Below, one piece after another: positions 1 through 6,610 of a stretch of 10,019 nucleotides of DNA. The stretch is taken from contig PLYX01000248.1 in assembly GCA_003151895.1 (NCBI GenBank), positions 1-10,019 on the forward strand, written 5' to 3'. Position 1 is the stretch's first letter. Every line of letters begins with the position of its first letter. The DNA is from Solirubrobacterales bacterium. Lineage in GTDB: Bacteria > Actinomycetota > Thermoleophilia > Solirubrobacterales > Solirubrobacteraceae. The notes beneath the pieces are model-generated. The model worked only from the letters and a program-made list of their open reading frames with translations, searched no databases and was not told the DNA's origin. The position numbers and the translations under genes are program-made.

Positions 1-1
1 G

Positions 2-217
2 GTGTTCACCGGCTCGGGCGGCTACAGCTCGCCGCAGGCATTCGTCGACGGCCTGATCCCCGCCATGTGGGTGGGGGTGGCCGTGCTCGGCGCGGGCGCT
101 CTCGTGGCGCTGCTGCTGCCGTTCCGCACGCCGCGCGCCGCCGCCGCGCTGGCTGCCGAGCAGGAGCGGGCCGTGGCCGAGCCGCCGCTTGCGGTGCTCG
201 TGGGAGACACCGCATGA
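2..217 (+). CDS. MFS-type transporter, C-terminal fragment (5' end outside window)
   Basis: This frame is open from the window edge to a TGA at 215-217, so only the last 71 or so residues are visible. The fragment holds one clear hydrophobic helix (LIPAMWVGVAVLGAGALVALLLPF), ended by an Arg-rich turn and followed by an Ala/Glu-rich cytoplasmic tail. This is how 14-helix drug/proton antiporters of the major facilitator superfamily usually end. Its stop overlaps the start of the TetR gene by ATGA (214-217), so the two are probably co-translated, and the regulator probably controls this exporter. The GTG at position 2 is only the first possible start in the window and not the real one. The family assignment rests on the last helix and on context, so another multi-pass permease is possible. 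Confidence 0.6.
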   Translation: MFTGSGGYSSPQAFVDGLIPAMWVGVAVLGAGALVALLLPFRTPRAAAALAAEQERAVAEPPLAVLVGDTA

Positions 218-855
218 GCGTCGAGTCGTCGAGCGCAGAGCCGGCGGGCGCGCGCCGGCGCGTCCCCGCCGCCGAGCGTCGCGAGGCGCTGATCTCCGCC
301 GCCGTTCACGAGTTCGCAAGCAGCGGGCTCCACGGCACGCCGGTCGACCGCATCGCGCGTCGCGTGGGTGTCGCCCAGCCGTACGTGTTCAGCCTGTTCG
401 CGGGCAAGCGCGAGCTGTTCATCGCCGCGGTCGACCACTGCTTCGACCGCTTCGTTGAGACGTTCACGCTGGCAGCTGCGGCGTTCCGGGCCGGGCAAGC
501 CCCCGAGGACTGCGAGGACGTGCTGATGGCGATGGGCGGCGCCTACAAGGAGCTGCTCTCCACCGACCGCGACTACCTGATGCTCCAGCACCAGGCCTAC
601 GCCGCCTGCGACGACGAGCTCGTGCGCGCGCGGGTGCGCCGCCGTTACGCCGAGCTGGTGGCGTTCGTGGGGGAGCTCTCAGGCGCCGATCCCGAGCGTC
701 TCGACGACTTCTTCCGCCACGGCATGGCCCTCAACGTCGCCGCCGCCATGGGCGTCGCCGAGCTGTCCGCGGGCTGCTCGTGGGTTCAGGCCGAGCTTGC
801 GGGCCTTGCGCTCGCGGATGCGAGTTCGGCGCCCGCCGGGTCTGCTGGGGAGTAG
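214..855 (+). CDS. TetR/AcrR-family transcriptional regulator
   Basis: This 213-residue protein is of normal TetR length. The N-terminal DNA-binding domain spans about residues 20-70. It has the helix start REALISAAVHEFASSG, the recognition region TPVDRIARRVGVAQPYVFSLF, and the typical closing segment AGKRELFIAAV. The rest is the variable all-helical ligand-binding and dimerisation domain. TetR proteins are dimeric repressors released by a small ligand. The ATG overlaps the stop of the upstream transporter fragment, which fixes the start and suggests that the regulator senses a substrate of that exporter. The last ten or so residues are a low-complexity Ala/Ser/Gly tail. The ligand cannot be read from sequence. 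Confidence 0.9.
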   Translation: MSVESSSAEPAGARRRVPAAERREALISAAVHEFASSGLHGTPVDRIARRVGVAQPYVFSLFAGKRELFIAAVDHCFDRFVETFTLAAAAFRAGQAPEDCEDVLMAMGGAYKELLSTDRDYLMLQHQAYAACDDELVRARVRRRYAELVAFVGELSGADPERLDDFFRHGMALNVAAAMGVAELSAGCSWVQAELAGLALADASSAPAGSAGE

Positions 856-869
856 ACCACGGGGCACGT

Positions 870-898
870 CCTGGGTTGTCCCGCGCGCAAAGCCCAGG
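870..898 (+). terminator. possible hairpin after the TetR gene
   Basis: CCTGGG (870-875) pairs with CCCAGG (893-898) across a 17-nt GC-rich loop, 15 bp after the TetR stop and ahead of the next gene. No clear T-run follows (ttgcgtct), so this may be a weak or Rho-assisted terminator, or a chance dyad in GC-rich DNA. Confidence 0.3.
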
Positions 899-932
899 TT
901 GCGTCTCCAGGTCCAGCGGGTAGGATCACGCT

Positions 933-1184
933 GTGGCGATGTCCGAACCGACAGAGGCACCCGTCGAGCACCATCGCAGCCGGCGCGAGATGGCTCGCAC
1001 CGGAAGCTTGGTTTTGCTCGCAGTGCTCATGACGCTGTTCGCGGTGCTCAACGTCAAAAAGGTCGAGGTCAACTGGATCTTCGGCAAGAGCAATACGCCG
1101 CTGATCATCGTGATCGTGGTCTCGTTGCTCGTGGGCATATTGTTCACGCACTTCGCCGAGATGCGCTACCGGCGCAAGCGCTAG
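933..1184 (+). CDS. LapA/DUF1049-like two-helix membrane protein
   Basis: This 83-residue protein has a charged N-terminus (residues 1-22). A first membrane helix spans about 23-40 (TGSLVLLAVLMTLFAVLN) and is followed by the short polar segment VKKVEVNWIFGKSN. A second helix spans about 55-73 (PLIIVIVVSLLVGILFTHF), and the C-terminus RYRRKR is basic. The pattern helix - NxxxVxVnwifg - helix - basic tail is characteristic of LapA-domain (DUF1049) proteins. In Gammaproteobacteria these act in envelope lipid assembly; the role in Actinomycetota is unknown. The GTG start is preferred over the ATG six bases later because AGGA (922-925) lies 7 nt upstream of the GTG. The 3' end overlaps the stop of the convergent TetR-type gene by 4 bp. 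Confidence 0.8.
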   Translation: MAMSEPTEAPVEHHRSRREMARTGSLVLLAVLMTLFAVLNVKKVEVNWIFGKSNTPLIIVIVVSLLVGILFTHFAEMRYRRKR

Positions 1185-2596
1185 ACGCGGTCTTCGGTCA
1201 CGATCCGCGCAGCCTCCTCAGCTCCGAGGAACGGCGCCAGCACCACATAGGCGAGGTAGCCCGAGAGCTCCGGCAGGGCGTCCGTGCCGCCGTTGGTTGT
1301 CTGGCAGTAGATCGTGTGCCAGATGGCCCCTTCGATGCCCTCCTGCGCGAGACCCGTCAACGGCGGGTTGGGGGCGCCGGCGGTCAGCCTGGCAGCCACC
1401 TCGCAGGCGAGCTCCGCGCCCAGATCCACCGCGCGCCGGCCCATCGCGAACACGCCGGTTGCGATCGTCTGGGCGTAGGCGGGCCGTGCCGCGAAGTAGC
1501 GCATCAGAGCATCCAGCGAACGGCGTACCGCGGCGGGCCATTCCGGGGAGGTGAGCCCGGGGTCGGACACGATCTCCCTCACCTCCTCGCCGAGCTTCTC
1601 GATTGCGGCCAGGAAGCATGCCTCCATGTCGTCAAACAGGCCGAAGAACATGTCGATCGACACGCCCGCCTCGTCGGCGATCCGCATCGGCGTGAGGTTG
1701 CCATAGCCTTCCAGCGCCGCCAGCTCAAGCGCGCTGCGCAGCACGCGGGCGCAATCGTCCTCGCTGCCGAGGCGGGCCTCGCTGGGCACCGCGCGCAACT
1801 GGACTCCGAGCGGGCTCGGGTCGGCCGTCCTGAACACGAGCGTCCAGCTCAGCATGTTCCCCACCAGCCCGAGCATCTCGTCCGTGCGCTCCTCGAGCAG
1901 GCGCACGAACGTCGCACGGCGCAAGCCCCCCACGATCGCTCTCGCCACCGGCTCGGGCAGCGGGGCGGCGTCCGGCGCGCGTTCGAAGCTCGCCGCGAAG
2001 CGCTCCTCGAACACCGTGAGCGTCTCGGTCAGCCGCTCCCACCCCGCCGGGCCCGCCGACGGCGCGTCCACCAGCATCAGGCGCGCGCCCTTCGGGTTGC
2101 TCTGGACCACCTCGGCGAACGTGGTCAGGGCCGCGCCCAGGCGCTGCTCGAGCGTGCCTTCCGCGGAGCGGTAGGTGGCCGCGATGTGGTCCATCGCCTG
2201 GCTGGCGATCAGGTCGAGCGTCCCCAGGAAGCATTCCTCCTTGTTGGCGAACCGCTCGTAGAAAGAGCGCCTGGAAACGCCCGCGAGGGTCACCACCTGC
2301 TTGACGCTCGTGCGCCCATAGCCGTTGGCAGCCACCGCCTCGATCATCGCCCCGTACATACGCCGGCGCTGGTTCTCCGCCACCTCGTCGGGCCCCATCC
2401 GGTGGGGGCCCTTCGGCAGGCGCTTGTAGAGCGGCGCCGTCGTTTTCCCGGCGAACGCCTTGGTCCCGTTATGCCCAGCGCTCGTCGCCTGTTCAGGCCC
2501 GGACGCGCCACCCCGCCCAGCGCTCGTCGCTCGCGCGCGCGGGGATCGTCGAGGCGCGAGAGCACCGCCGCCGAGGTTGTTCCCACCCTCCTTCAA
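1181..2596 (-). CDS. Tandem-domain TetR-family regulator (two TetR units in one chain)
   Basis: This is a 471-residue protein, twice the usual TetR length. Unit 1 has its DNA-binding helices at about residues 75-122: MIEAVAANGYGRTSVKQVV, then LAGVSRRSFYERFANKEECF. Unit 2 repeats the layout at about 283-330: RSALELAALEGYGNLTPMRI, then ADEAGVSIDMFFGLFDDMEACF. Each is followed by a helical effector-like region. The second recognition helix is less canonical, so it may bind poorly or serve in dimerisation. The start is a TTG, supported by GAGGAG (complement of 2607-2612) 10 nt upstream. The first 60 or so residues are low-complexity Gly/Ala/Arg and look like an extension; the next in-frame ATG is Met67, just ahead of unit 1. 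The gene converges on the LapA-like gene with a 4-bp overlap. Its targets are unknown, and autoregulation from the AT-rich upstream region is likely. Confidence 0.85.
   Translation of the reverse strand: MKEGGNNLGGGALAPRRSPRARATSAGRGGASGPEQATSAGHNGTKAFAGKTTAPLYKRLPKGPHRMGPDEVAENQRRRMYGAMIEAVAANGYGRTSVKQVVTLAGVSRRSFYERFANKEECFLGTLDLIASQAMDHIAATYRSAEGTLEQRLGAALTTFAEVVQSNPKGARLMLVDAPSAGPAGWERLTETLTVFEERFAASFERAPDAAPLPEPVARAIVGGLRRATFVRLLEERTDEMLGLVGNMLSWTLVFRTADPSPLGVQLRAVPSEARLGSEDDCARVLRSALELAALEGYGNLTPMRIADEAGVSIDMFFGLFDDMEACFLAAIEKLGEEVREIVSDPGLTSPEWPAAVRRSLDALMRYFAARPAYAQTIATGVFAMGRRAVDLGAELACEVAARLTAGAPNPPLTGLAQEGIEGAIWHTIYCQTTNGGTDALPELSGYLAYVVLAPFLGAEEAARIVTEDRV
2473..2530. repeat. Short direct repeat inside the N-terminal extension
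   Basis: GCCCAGCGCTCGTCGC occurs at 2473-2488 and again at 2515-2530, 42 bp (14 codons) apart. On the coding strand it gives the repeated peptide ATSAG. This supports the view that residues 1-60 of the tandem TetR protein are a slippage-prone, unconstrained extension. Confidence 0.55.
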
Positions 2597-2977
2597 CGTG
2601 TTCTATCTCCTCGAATGCTTACAGGCCCCCGACTATCAAGGAGTCTTGAAAACAATACTATTCCATGTCAGAGATTTATTGTCTACGAGCATGTAGGTGC
2701 TCAGGCTACGACACGTAGCGGTTGCGCGCCGGCACCTCGAACGCGATCAGGCTCGGGCACGATCCACGCGGCGAGGCGGTCGCCGGCGCTCCGTCGCCCA
2801 GACTGGCTCACTTCGTTCACGTCTCGCCGGGTCATGGCGGCTTAAGTTGACAGCCTGACGGGCGGCGCAGGGCCCAGCCCATGCGTTCCAGGCTGGGGTG
2901 CCCGACACGGCTGGCCGTATCCCGTGGATTTCCCCGCTTGCTCGTTCTCACCAAGCGGGCTACCGTGGATTCACGGC
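2597..2977. other. Intergenic region with an AT-rich promoter-like stretch; no intact gene
   Basis: This 381-bp gap holds no convincing gene. Positions 2630-2685 are strikingly AT-rich compared with the surroundings. They contain the dyad TCAAG-GAGT-CTTGA (2636-2649) and a looser inverted pair ACAATA (2652-2657) / TATTGT (2677-2682). These are candidate operator and promoter elements for the tandem TetR gene leaving to the left. I could not place a convincing -35/-10 pair. The 2701-2850 stretch is GC-rich again; its minus strand could encode a 44-residue peptide (2701-2835) with no recognisable features, so it is not called. Confidence 0.5.
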
Positions 2978-3256
2978 ATGGGATCTGCAAAGCGCTTCAC
3001 CGAGGAGCAGGCCCGCGAGGTGGGCGAGGCGATCGGCATCGACTGGTCAAGCGTCCCATTCGACGCCGGGCAGTTTCGTGACGGCATCGAAGTCGAGCTC
3101 GAGCACGGCTCGCGCGACCCGGCAACCGACGTCACCGGGGATGATCCGTTCATCACTGGGAAGATCGCGCTGGCCCACCTCAACGAGTTCCCCGACTACT
3201 ACGTGCGGCTGGAGCGCATGGAGAAGGAGGCCAAGCGGGATTGGGGGGAGCGGTAG
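2978..3256 (+). CDS. DUF5661-like small protein
   Basis: The predicted protein has 92 residues from ATG 2978 (MGSAKRFTEEQAREVGEAIG). The body reads IDWSSVPFDAGQFRDGIEVE, then LEHG, then TDVTGDDPFITGKIALAHLNEF, then PDYYVRLERMEKEA. From memory this is the layout of DUF5661: an FT/EA.xIG start, the FD..QFxxGxxxELEHG motif, a DD..xxGKIALAHLxExPDYYxRL motif, and a charged end. The function of the family is not established. An upstream in-frame GTG at 2924 would add 18 residues (DFPACSFSPSG...) that do not look conserved, so the ATG is preferred, although neither start has a clear ribosome binding site. The gene stands alone on this strand, and the insertion element starts 63 bp after its stop. 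Confidence 0.75.
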   Translation: MGSAKRFTEEQAREVGEAIGIDWSSVPFDAGQFRDGIEVELEHGSRDPATDVTGDDPFITGKIALAHLNEFPDYYVRLERMEKEAKRDWGER

Positions 3257-3276
3257 ATCGTTCGCATCGCCGCCGT

Positions 3277-3305
3277 AACAACCAAGCCCACCAACGAAAC
3301 GGGCT
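3277..3305 (-). terminator. Probable displaced terminator of tRNA-Thr
   Basis: On the minus strand AGCCC (3305-3301) can pair with GGGCT (3289-3285) across an 11-nt loop, and the next bases are T-rich (TGGTTGTT). The stem is only 5 bp, or 6 with a G-U pair. It lies directly outside the left end of the insertion element. If the element is removed, it falls a few tens of bases downstream of the 3' end of the minus-strand tRNA-Thr, which is where a terminator is expected. Confidence 0.4.
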
Positions 3306-3314
3306 CCTAAAGAG

Positions 3315-3319
3315 CAGAT
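3315..3319. repeat. Left copy of putative 5-bp target duplication (CAGAT)
   Basis: CAGAT abuts the outer end of the left terminal inverted repeat. CAGAG (6626-6630) abuts the right one. They match at 4 of 5 positions, consistent with a 5-bp target-site duplication that has since mutated once. Confidence 0.5.
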
Positions 3320-3334
3320 AGGTCTTCACGTTTG
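3320..3334 (+). repeat. Left terminal inverted repeat
   Basis: AGGTCTTCACGTTTG is the exact reverse complement of 6611-6625. The match stops on both sides (T versus G outside, G versus A inside), so 15 bp is the full perfect length. It is the likely transposase-binding end. Confidence 0.9.
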
Positions 3335-3420
3335 GAGAATCGCTTGTAGCGGTGGGCGATTTTGAGGTGGCCTCGCGGCGCGGGCACACCTTAGGCGCGT
3401 TTTGAGCACACTTGGGCCGA

Positions 3421-3762
3421 TCAGCTGCGCCGCTGTTCGGCTTCCAGGTGGGAGATGCCTATCGCCTCTAGTGCCGTGACGAGCTCGCGGAGGCGGCGGT
3501 CGTTCTCGATCCAGTCCTGGTAGTCGGCGGCCTGGGCGCCGTTGAGGTATTTGCCAACGGTCTTTCTTGCGAGCTTGCGGGTCCACTGCCAGTAGGGGCC
3601 GTGCAGACGCGGCGGGTCTGCGTGGCAGGCGCAGCCCGCTTTTCCGCAGCGCATCTGGCGCTGGGTGATCGTTCCGGGCAGCACCTTGCCGCTGCGGGCG
3701 ATCCTGGCGAGCTCCGTTGCGATCGCTCGTGCCTTCTCGCGCTCGGCCTGCTCGAGCCTCAT
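3421..3762 (-). CDS. DUF6788-like transposon accessory protein
   Basis: This 113-residue protein starts at ATG 3762 with a charged N-terminal helix (residues 1-22). It then has the core TITQRQMRCGKAGCACHADP (Cys39, Cys44, Cys46, spaced CxxxxCxC), followed by PRLHGPYWQWTRKLARKTVG and a C-terminal amphipathic helix (YQDWIENDRRLRELVTALEA). The core RCGKxxCxCxxDPPxLHGPYxxWTRK is what I know of DUF6788, a small family common in actinobacteria beside transposases. The Cys cluster and basic WTRK segment suggest a metal-stabilised nucleic-acid-binding element, but no function is established. The gene lies wholly within the terminal repeats and is divergent from the recombinase/transposase operon, with 59 bp between the chosen starts. 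It could regulate the operon or help form the transposition complex. Confidence 0.8.
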   Translation of the reverse strand: MRLEQAEREKARAIATELARIARSGKVLPGTITQRQMRCGKAGCACHADPPRLHGPYWQWTRKLARKTVGKYLNGAQAADYQDWIENDRRLRELVTALEAIGISHLEAEQRRS

Positions 3763-3805
3763 TGGCGCAGTCTGGCAGTGGTGCCGGTCATTCCGTCCGT
3801 AGCCT

Positions 3806-3821
3806 ACCGTATAAGTACGGT
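3806..3821. promoter_or_regulatory. Palindrome ACCGTA-TAAG-TACGGT overlapping a -10-like box
   Basis: A perfect 6-bp inverted repeat with a 4-nt centre ends one base before GTG 3822, in the short gap between the divergent genes. The centre reads TATAAG (3810-3815), a good -10 hexamer for plus-strand transcription. A start about 7 nt later falls on the GTG itself, which would give a leaderless mRNA, common in actinobacteria. No good -35 box is visible. The dyad could be an operator for a product of the element. Confidence 0.4.
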
Positions 3822-4742
3822 GTGCTCCAGGGGGCCGGTCCCGTCGCAGAGCCGGGCGCGCTGATCGCCGCCTACCGCCCCTGCTCGGTCAGCGAGGCGG
3901 CGGGCAGCTTCGCGCGCGAGTTGGTGGCTGGGGCTGGCCCGCAGAGCGCGACCAGAGCGAAGGCGCTGCTGTTCGCCGCCGGCCGTCTGGCGGCTTTCGG
4001 GCAGTCGGTGGGGCTCGAGCTCTCATCCGAGGCGTTGCTGTCTGAGGCGAGCATTGAGCGTTTCATCGCCTGCGGCACGCAGGCGCTCTCGCCGGCGAGC
4101 CGCAGGACGCTCAGGACGAACCTCAGGGCGCTGGCTCGCGCACTGCAGCGCCACCCCGAGCCGCGCCCGGCAGCGCTGCCCAGAGAGCGCGCCAAGCCCC
4201 CATACAGCCCCGCCGAGATCGAGGGGTATCTGCGCCTGGCGGGGAGCCAGTCAACGGTGGCGCGAAGGATGCGCGCCTCAGCGCTGATCTGCCTGGGTGC
4301 CGGGGCGGGGATCGTCGCAGGGGAGCTTCGCCAGATCCGCGGCAGCGACGTGCTGGAGCGCTCGGGCGGGGTGCTTGTGCAGGTCAGAGCGCCCGCGCGG
4401 CCCAGGGCGCGCGGGGTGCCGGTGCTTGCCCGCTTCGGCGAGCCGCTGATCGCCGCCGCCGCCTTCGCGGGGCAGGGCCTGATCATCGGCGGGCGCGATC
4501 CTCACCGGCGCAACATCAGTGACGCGCTTTGCCGTGCGCTCTGCGCCGACCCATCGCTGCCGCGGCTCCAGGCAGGGCGGCTGAGATCGACCTGGCTTTC
4601 TGAGGCTGCGCAGACGATCGGCCTTCAAGCGTTCATGGCCGCCGCGGGCGTCACCTGCAGCCAGCGCCTCGGGGATGTCGCCTCTTGCCTGCCCGCCGCC
4701 ACAGAGCAGGAGATGGTCGCGCTTTTGGGAGGATCACCGTGA
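3822..4742 (+). CDS. Tyrosine-recombinase-like protein lacking recognisable catalytic residues
   Basis: This is a 306-residue protein from GTG 3822. Residues 20-115 form a helical, Arg-rich region like the core-binding domain of integrases (SPASRRTLRTNLRALARALQ). PYSPAEIEGYLRLA (127-140) resembles the linker and first helix of a tyrosine-recombinase catalytic domain. The expected box I (tGxRxsEL) reads GAGIVAGEL (161-169), without its Arg. Box II (HxLRHT) reads GRLRST (252-257), keeping only the second Arg. The later GH reads GV, and no Tyr follows it. The fold may be retained while strand-cleavage chemistry is not. Its stop overlaps the transposase start (GTGA at 4739-4742), so the two are translationally coupled and probably act together, perhaps as a DNA-binding or synaptic subunit. 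A TTG at 3717 would extend the protein into the divergent gene and is less likely. Confidence 0.65.
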   Translation: MLQGAGPVAEPGALIAAYRPCSVSEAAGSFARELVAGAGPQSATRAKALLFAAGRLAAFGQSVGLELSSEALLSEASIERFIACGTQALSPASRRTLRTNLRALARALQRHPEPRPAALPRERAKPPYSPAEIEGYLRLAGSQSTVARRMRASALICLGAGAGIVAGELRQIRGSDVLERSGGVLVQVRAPARPRARGVPVLARFGEPLIAAAAFAGQGLIIGGRDPHRRNISDALCRALCADPSLPRLQAGRLRSTWLSEAAQTIGLQAFMAAAGVTCSQRLGDVASCLPAATEQEMVALLGGSP

Positions 4743-6406
4743 GCGCCGTCGGCGATCTATGCCGTCTGCAGGAGATAATCGACGCCTCGGGCGTTTCGCC
4801 CCAGATCGAGAGCAGGCTGCCGATCGGCGTCAGACCGCGCCAACTTGCGGTGAGAACGCTGCTCATCGGCATCCTGGCAACGCTGGCCGACAAGCGGCCC
4901 GCACACCTGGCAAGGATCCATGAGGCGCTGATCTGCCTGCCCGAGGCCGATAAGTGGCGCCTTGGCGTGACCTGCTCCTGGAAGAGCGGCCCGCATGAGC
5001 TCACCTACCGCCAGACCGAGCGCACCTTTCACCTTCTCGTGAAGGCGCTCTCCAAGGATCGCCCCGACGGGAAGCCCTGCCAGACCCTCAGCGATCTGAT
5101 GGACGCGCTGATCGAGGGCAGCGTCAAGGTGCTGGGCGGGGGGAGGGCCCCCCAGTCAAGCTCCTATGCGATCGACTGGAGCGACTATGAGAGCTTCGCC
5201 CGCCCGCCGCGCAAAAGACGCGGCAAGGCCCAAGGCCCCGACGCTCAGCCTGCCCAGAACGCCGCGAGCGCACCCCGCCCCACCGAAGCCCAGGACGCCG
5301 CCCAGCAGGCAGATGGACCCCAGCAAGACGAGGCGGGCAACGGCACCGAGCAGGAGACAGAAAAGGAGCGCTGCGCCGACCCCGAGGCGGCGTGGGGGCA
5401 CCGCAAAACCAACCATCCCGGCACAAGCGAGACGTTCTTCGGCTACTACCTGCAGGCAGTGACGATCGTCCGCGAGGAGAACGGCGGCGATGTTCCAGAA
5501 CTCGTGCGCAGGGTCACGCTCGCCTCCCCCAAGCACGACCCACCCGCGATGATCGTCCCCGTCATCCAGCGCATGCACGAGGACGGCATCGAGATCGCAG
5601 ACCTGCTCGGCGACAGCGGCTACTCATACCGCGCCCCCGAGACCTTCGCCATGCCAGCCCGCGCCCTCGGCGCAAGCCTCGTGATCGACCTGCACCCGGG
5701 CGACCGCGGAATGAAGGGCACCCATGAGGGCGCGACCTGCTGCAACGGCAACCTCTACTGCCCGGCCACGCCGAAGGCCCTCTTTGCGCTTGGCCCGGCC
5801 AGCCCCGCCGCCACAGAGAAAGAGCTTGCCGCCCACGACCAAAAGACAGCAGAGCTCTCCCGCTACAAGCTCTCACCGCTCACCGCCGCCGATCAAGACG
5901 GGTATCGGCGCCTGGCCTGCCCGGCCGTCAAGGGCAAGCTCCGCTGCCCGCTGCGAGCATCCTCGATGAGCCTCTCCCATGAGCGCCCTACGATCACCGA
6001 CCCGCCAGAGCACCCGCCGCTCTGCTGCTCTCAACAGACGATCACCGTGGCGCCCACCGTGAACGCCAAGACCGCCCAGAAGCACGATTACCCCTCCAAA
6101 GCGCACCGCGCCTCCTACGCGCGGCGCACCGCCTCAGAGCGCAGCTTCTCGCAAGTATGCGACCCCGCCAGCATCGACATCAAACGCGGGTGGTGCCGCC
6201 TCATGGGACTCACCGGCCCCACGCTCTTGCTCACCTGCGCGTTCATCATCGCCAACATCCGCACAGCCGACGCCTTCACAGCCCGCCAAGCCGAGAACCA
6301 GCGGCGCGCGGCCTGCGGGCTACCGCCCAGACGCCGACGCAGACGCCGACGCAGCCTCCACGACCTCACCAGCCACGCCAACGCGCCGCCGACGATCGCG
6401 GCCTGA
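4739..6406 (+). CDS. DDE transposase of the insertion element
   Basis: This is a 555-residue protein. The GTG start overlaps the previous stop and follows GGGAGGA (4727-4733) by 5 nt. The N-terminal helical region (RPRQLAVRTLLIGILATLAD, about 32-51) resembles the start of IS1182/IS4-like enzymes. Candidate catalytic residues are Asp146 or Asp149 in YAIDWSDYESF, Asp292 in LLGDSGYSYR, and Glu467 in RRTASERSFS; the spacing and contexts fit an RNase H-fold DDE transposase. A Gln/Ala/Glu-rich linker (about 155-220) separates the first Asp from the strand WGHRKTNHPGTSETFFGYYL. Between Asp292 and Glu467 lies a Cys-containing insertion (CCNGNLYC at 334-341, a CPxxKGKLRCP segment, then CC), perhaps binding metal. 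GWCRLMGLTGPTLLLTCAFI follows, and the protein ends in an Arg8 tract. It probably cuts and joins the 15-bp ends. Confidence 0.85.
   Translation: MSAVGDLCRLQEIIDASGVSPQIESRLPIGVRPRQLAVRTLLIGILATLADKRPAHLARIHEALICLPEADKWRLGVTCSWKSGPHELTYRQTERTFHLLVKALSKDRPDGKPCQTLSDLMDALIEGSVKVLGGGRAPQSSSYAIDWSDYESFARPPRKRRGKAQGPDAQPAQNAASAPRPTEAQDAAQQADGPQQDEAGNGTEQETEKERCADPEAAWGHRKTNHPGTSETFFGYYLQAVTIVREENGGDVPELVRRVTLASPKHDPPAMIVPVIQRMHEDGIEIADLLGDSGYSYRAPETFAMPARALGASLVIDLHPGDRGMKGTHEGATCCNGNLYCPATPKALFALGPASPAATEKELAAHDQKTAELSRYKLSPLTAADQDGYRRLACPAVKGKLRCPLRASSMSLSHERPTITDPPEHPPLCCSQQTITVAPTVNAKTAQKHDYPSKAHRASYARRTASERSFSQVCDPASIDIKRGWCRLMGLTGPTLLLTCAFIIANIRTADAFTARQAENQRRAACGLPPRRRRRRRRSLHDLTSHANAPPTIAA
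6328..6354 (+). repeat. 12-bp tandem repeat encoding the poly-Arg tail
   Basis: CAGACGCCGACG occurs twice in tandem (6328-6339, 6340-6351), followed by CAG. It encodes most of the eight-Arg run near the transposase C-terminus. The length is open to slippage in whole codons, so the basic tail may vary between copies of the element. Confidence 0.6.
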
Positions 6407-6610
6407 GCCTCACACACATCCAAGCAGACCCTCCCCGCGACGCCGACCAGACCTCAGCGCCCCGCGGCGCCTCAAAAACCCGTCCGGGCGGCCTGTGATC
6501 CTCCCTCAAGATTCCAGGCGGCCCGCCGGCGCCCCCCATCAACGCCCCCGATGCACGAAGGCCCGCCGCAACACATGCCGGCAGGCCCAAACGTGAACAA
6601 CACAGGCGTT
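6407..6610. other. Non-coding right arm of the insertion element
   Basis: About 200 bp separate the transposase stop from the right terminal repeat, with no gene. CAAACGTGAA at 6588-6597 repeats the inner part of the terminal repeat (6611-6620) at 23-bp spacing, in the same orientation. Near 6470 a CCTCAAAAACCCG stretch is the approximate complement of GGCGATTTTGAGG in the left arm (about 3356-3368), a possible subterminal inverted repeat. Confidence 0.5.

Noticed and set aside
2701..2835. Possible 44-residue minus-strand peptide in the 2.6-2.98 kb gap
   Set aside because: No recognisable domain, no ribosome binding site, and Arg/Ala-rich content expected by chance in GC-rich DNA.
797..2845. 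Very long plus-strand open frame (682 codons) opposite the tandem TetR gene
   Set aside because: Its translation is Arg/His-rich low-complexity sequence typical of the antisense frame of a GC-rich gene, and it also runs through the TetR 3' end and the LapA gene. The minus-strand protein has clear domains.
5156..5578. Antisense open frame with hydrophobic runs inside the transposase gene
   Set aside because: It is the complement of the Gln/Ala-rich linker and of a core strand. It has no initiation signal and no independent coding evidence.
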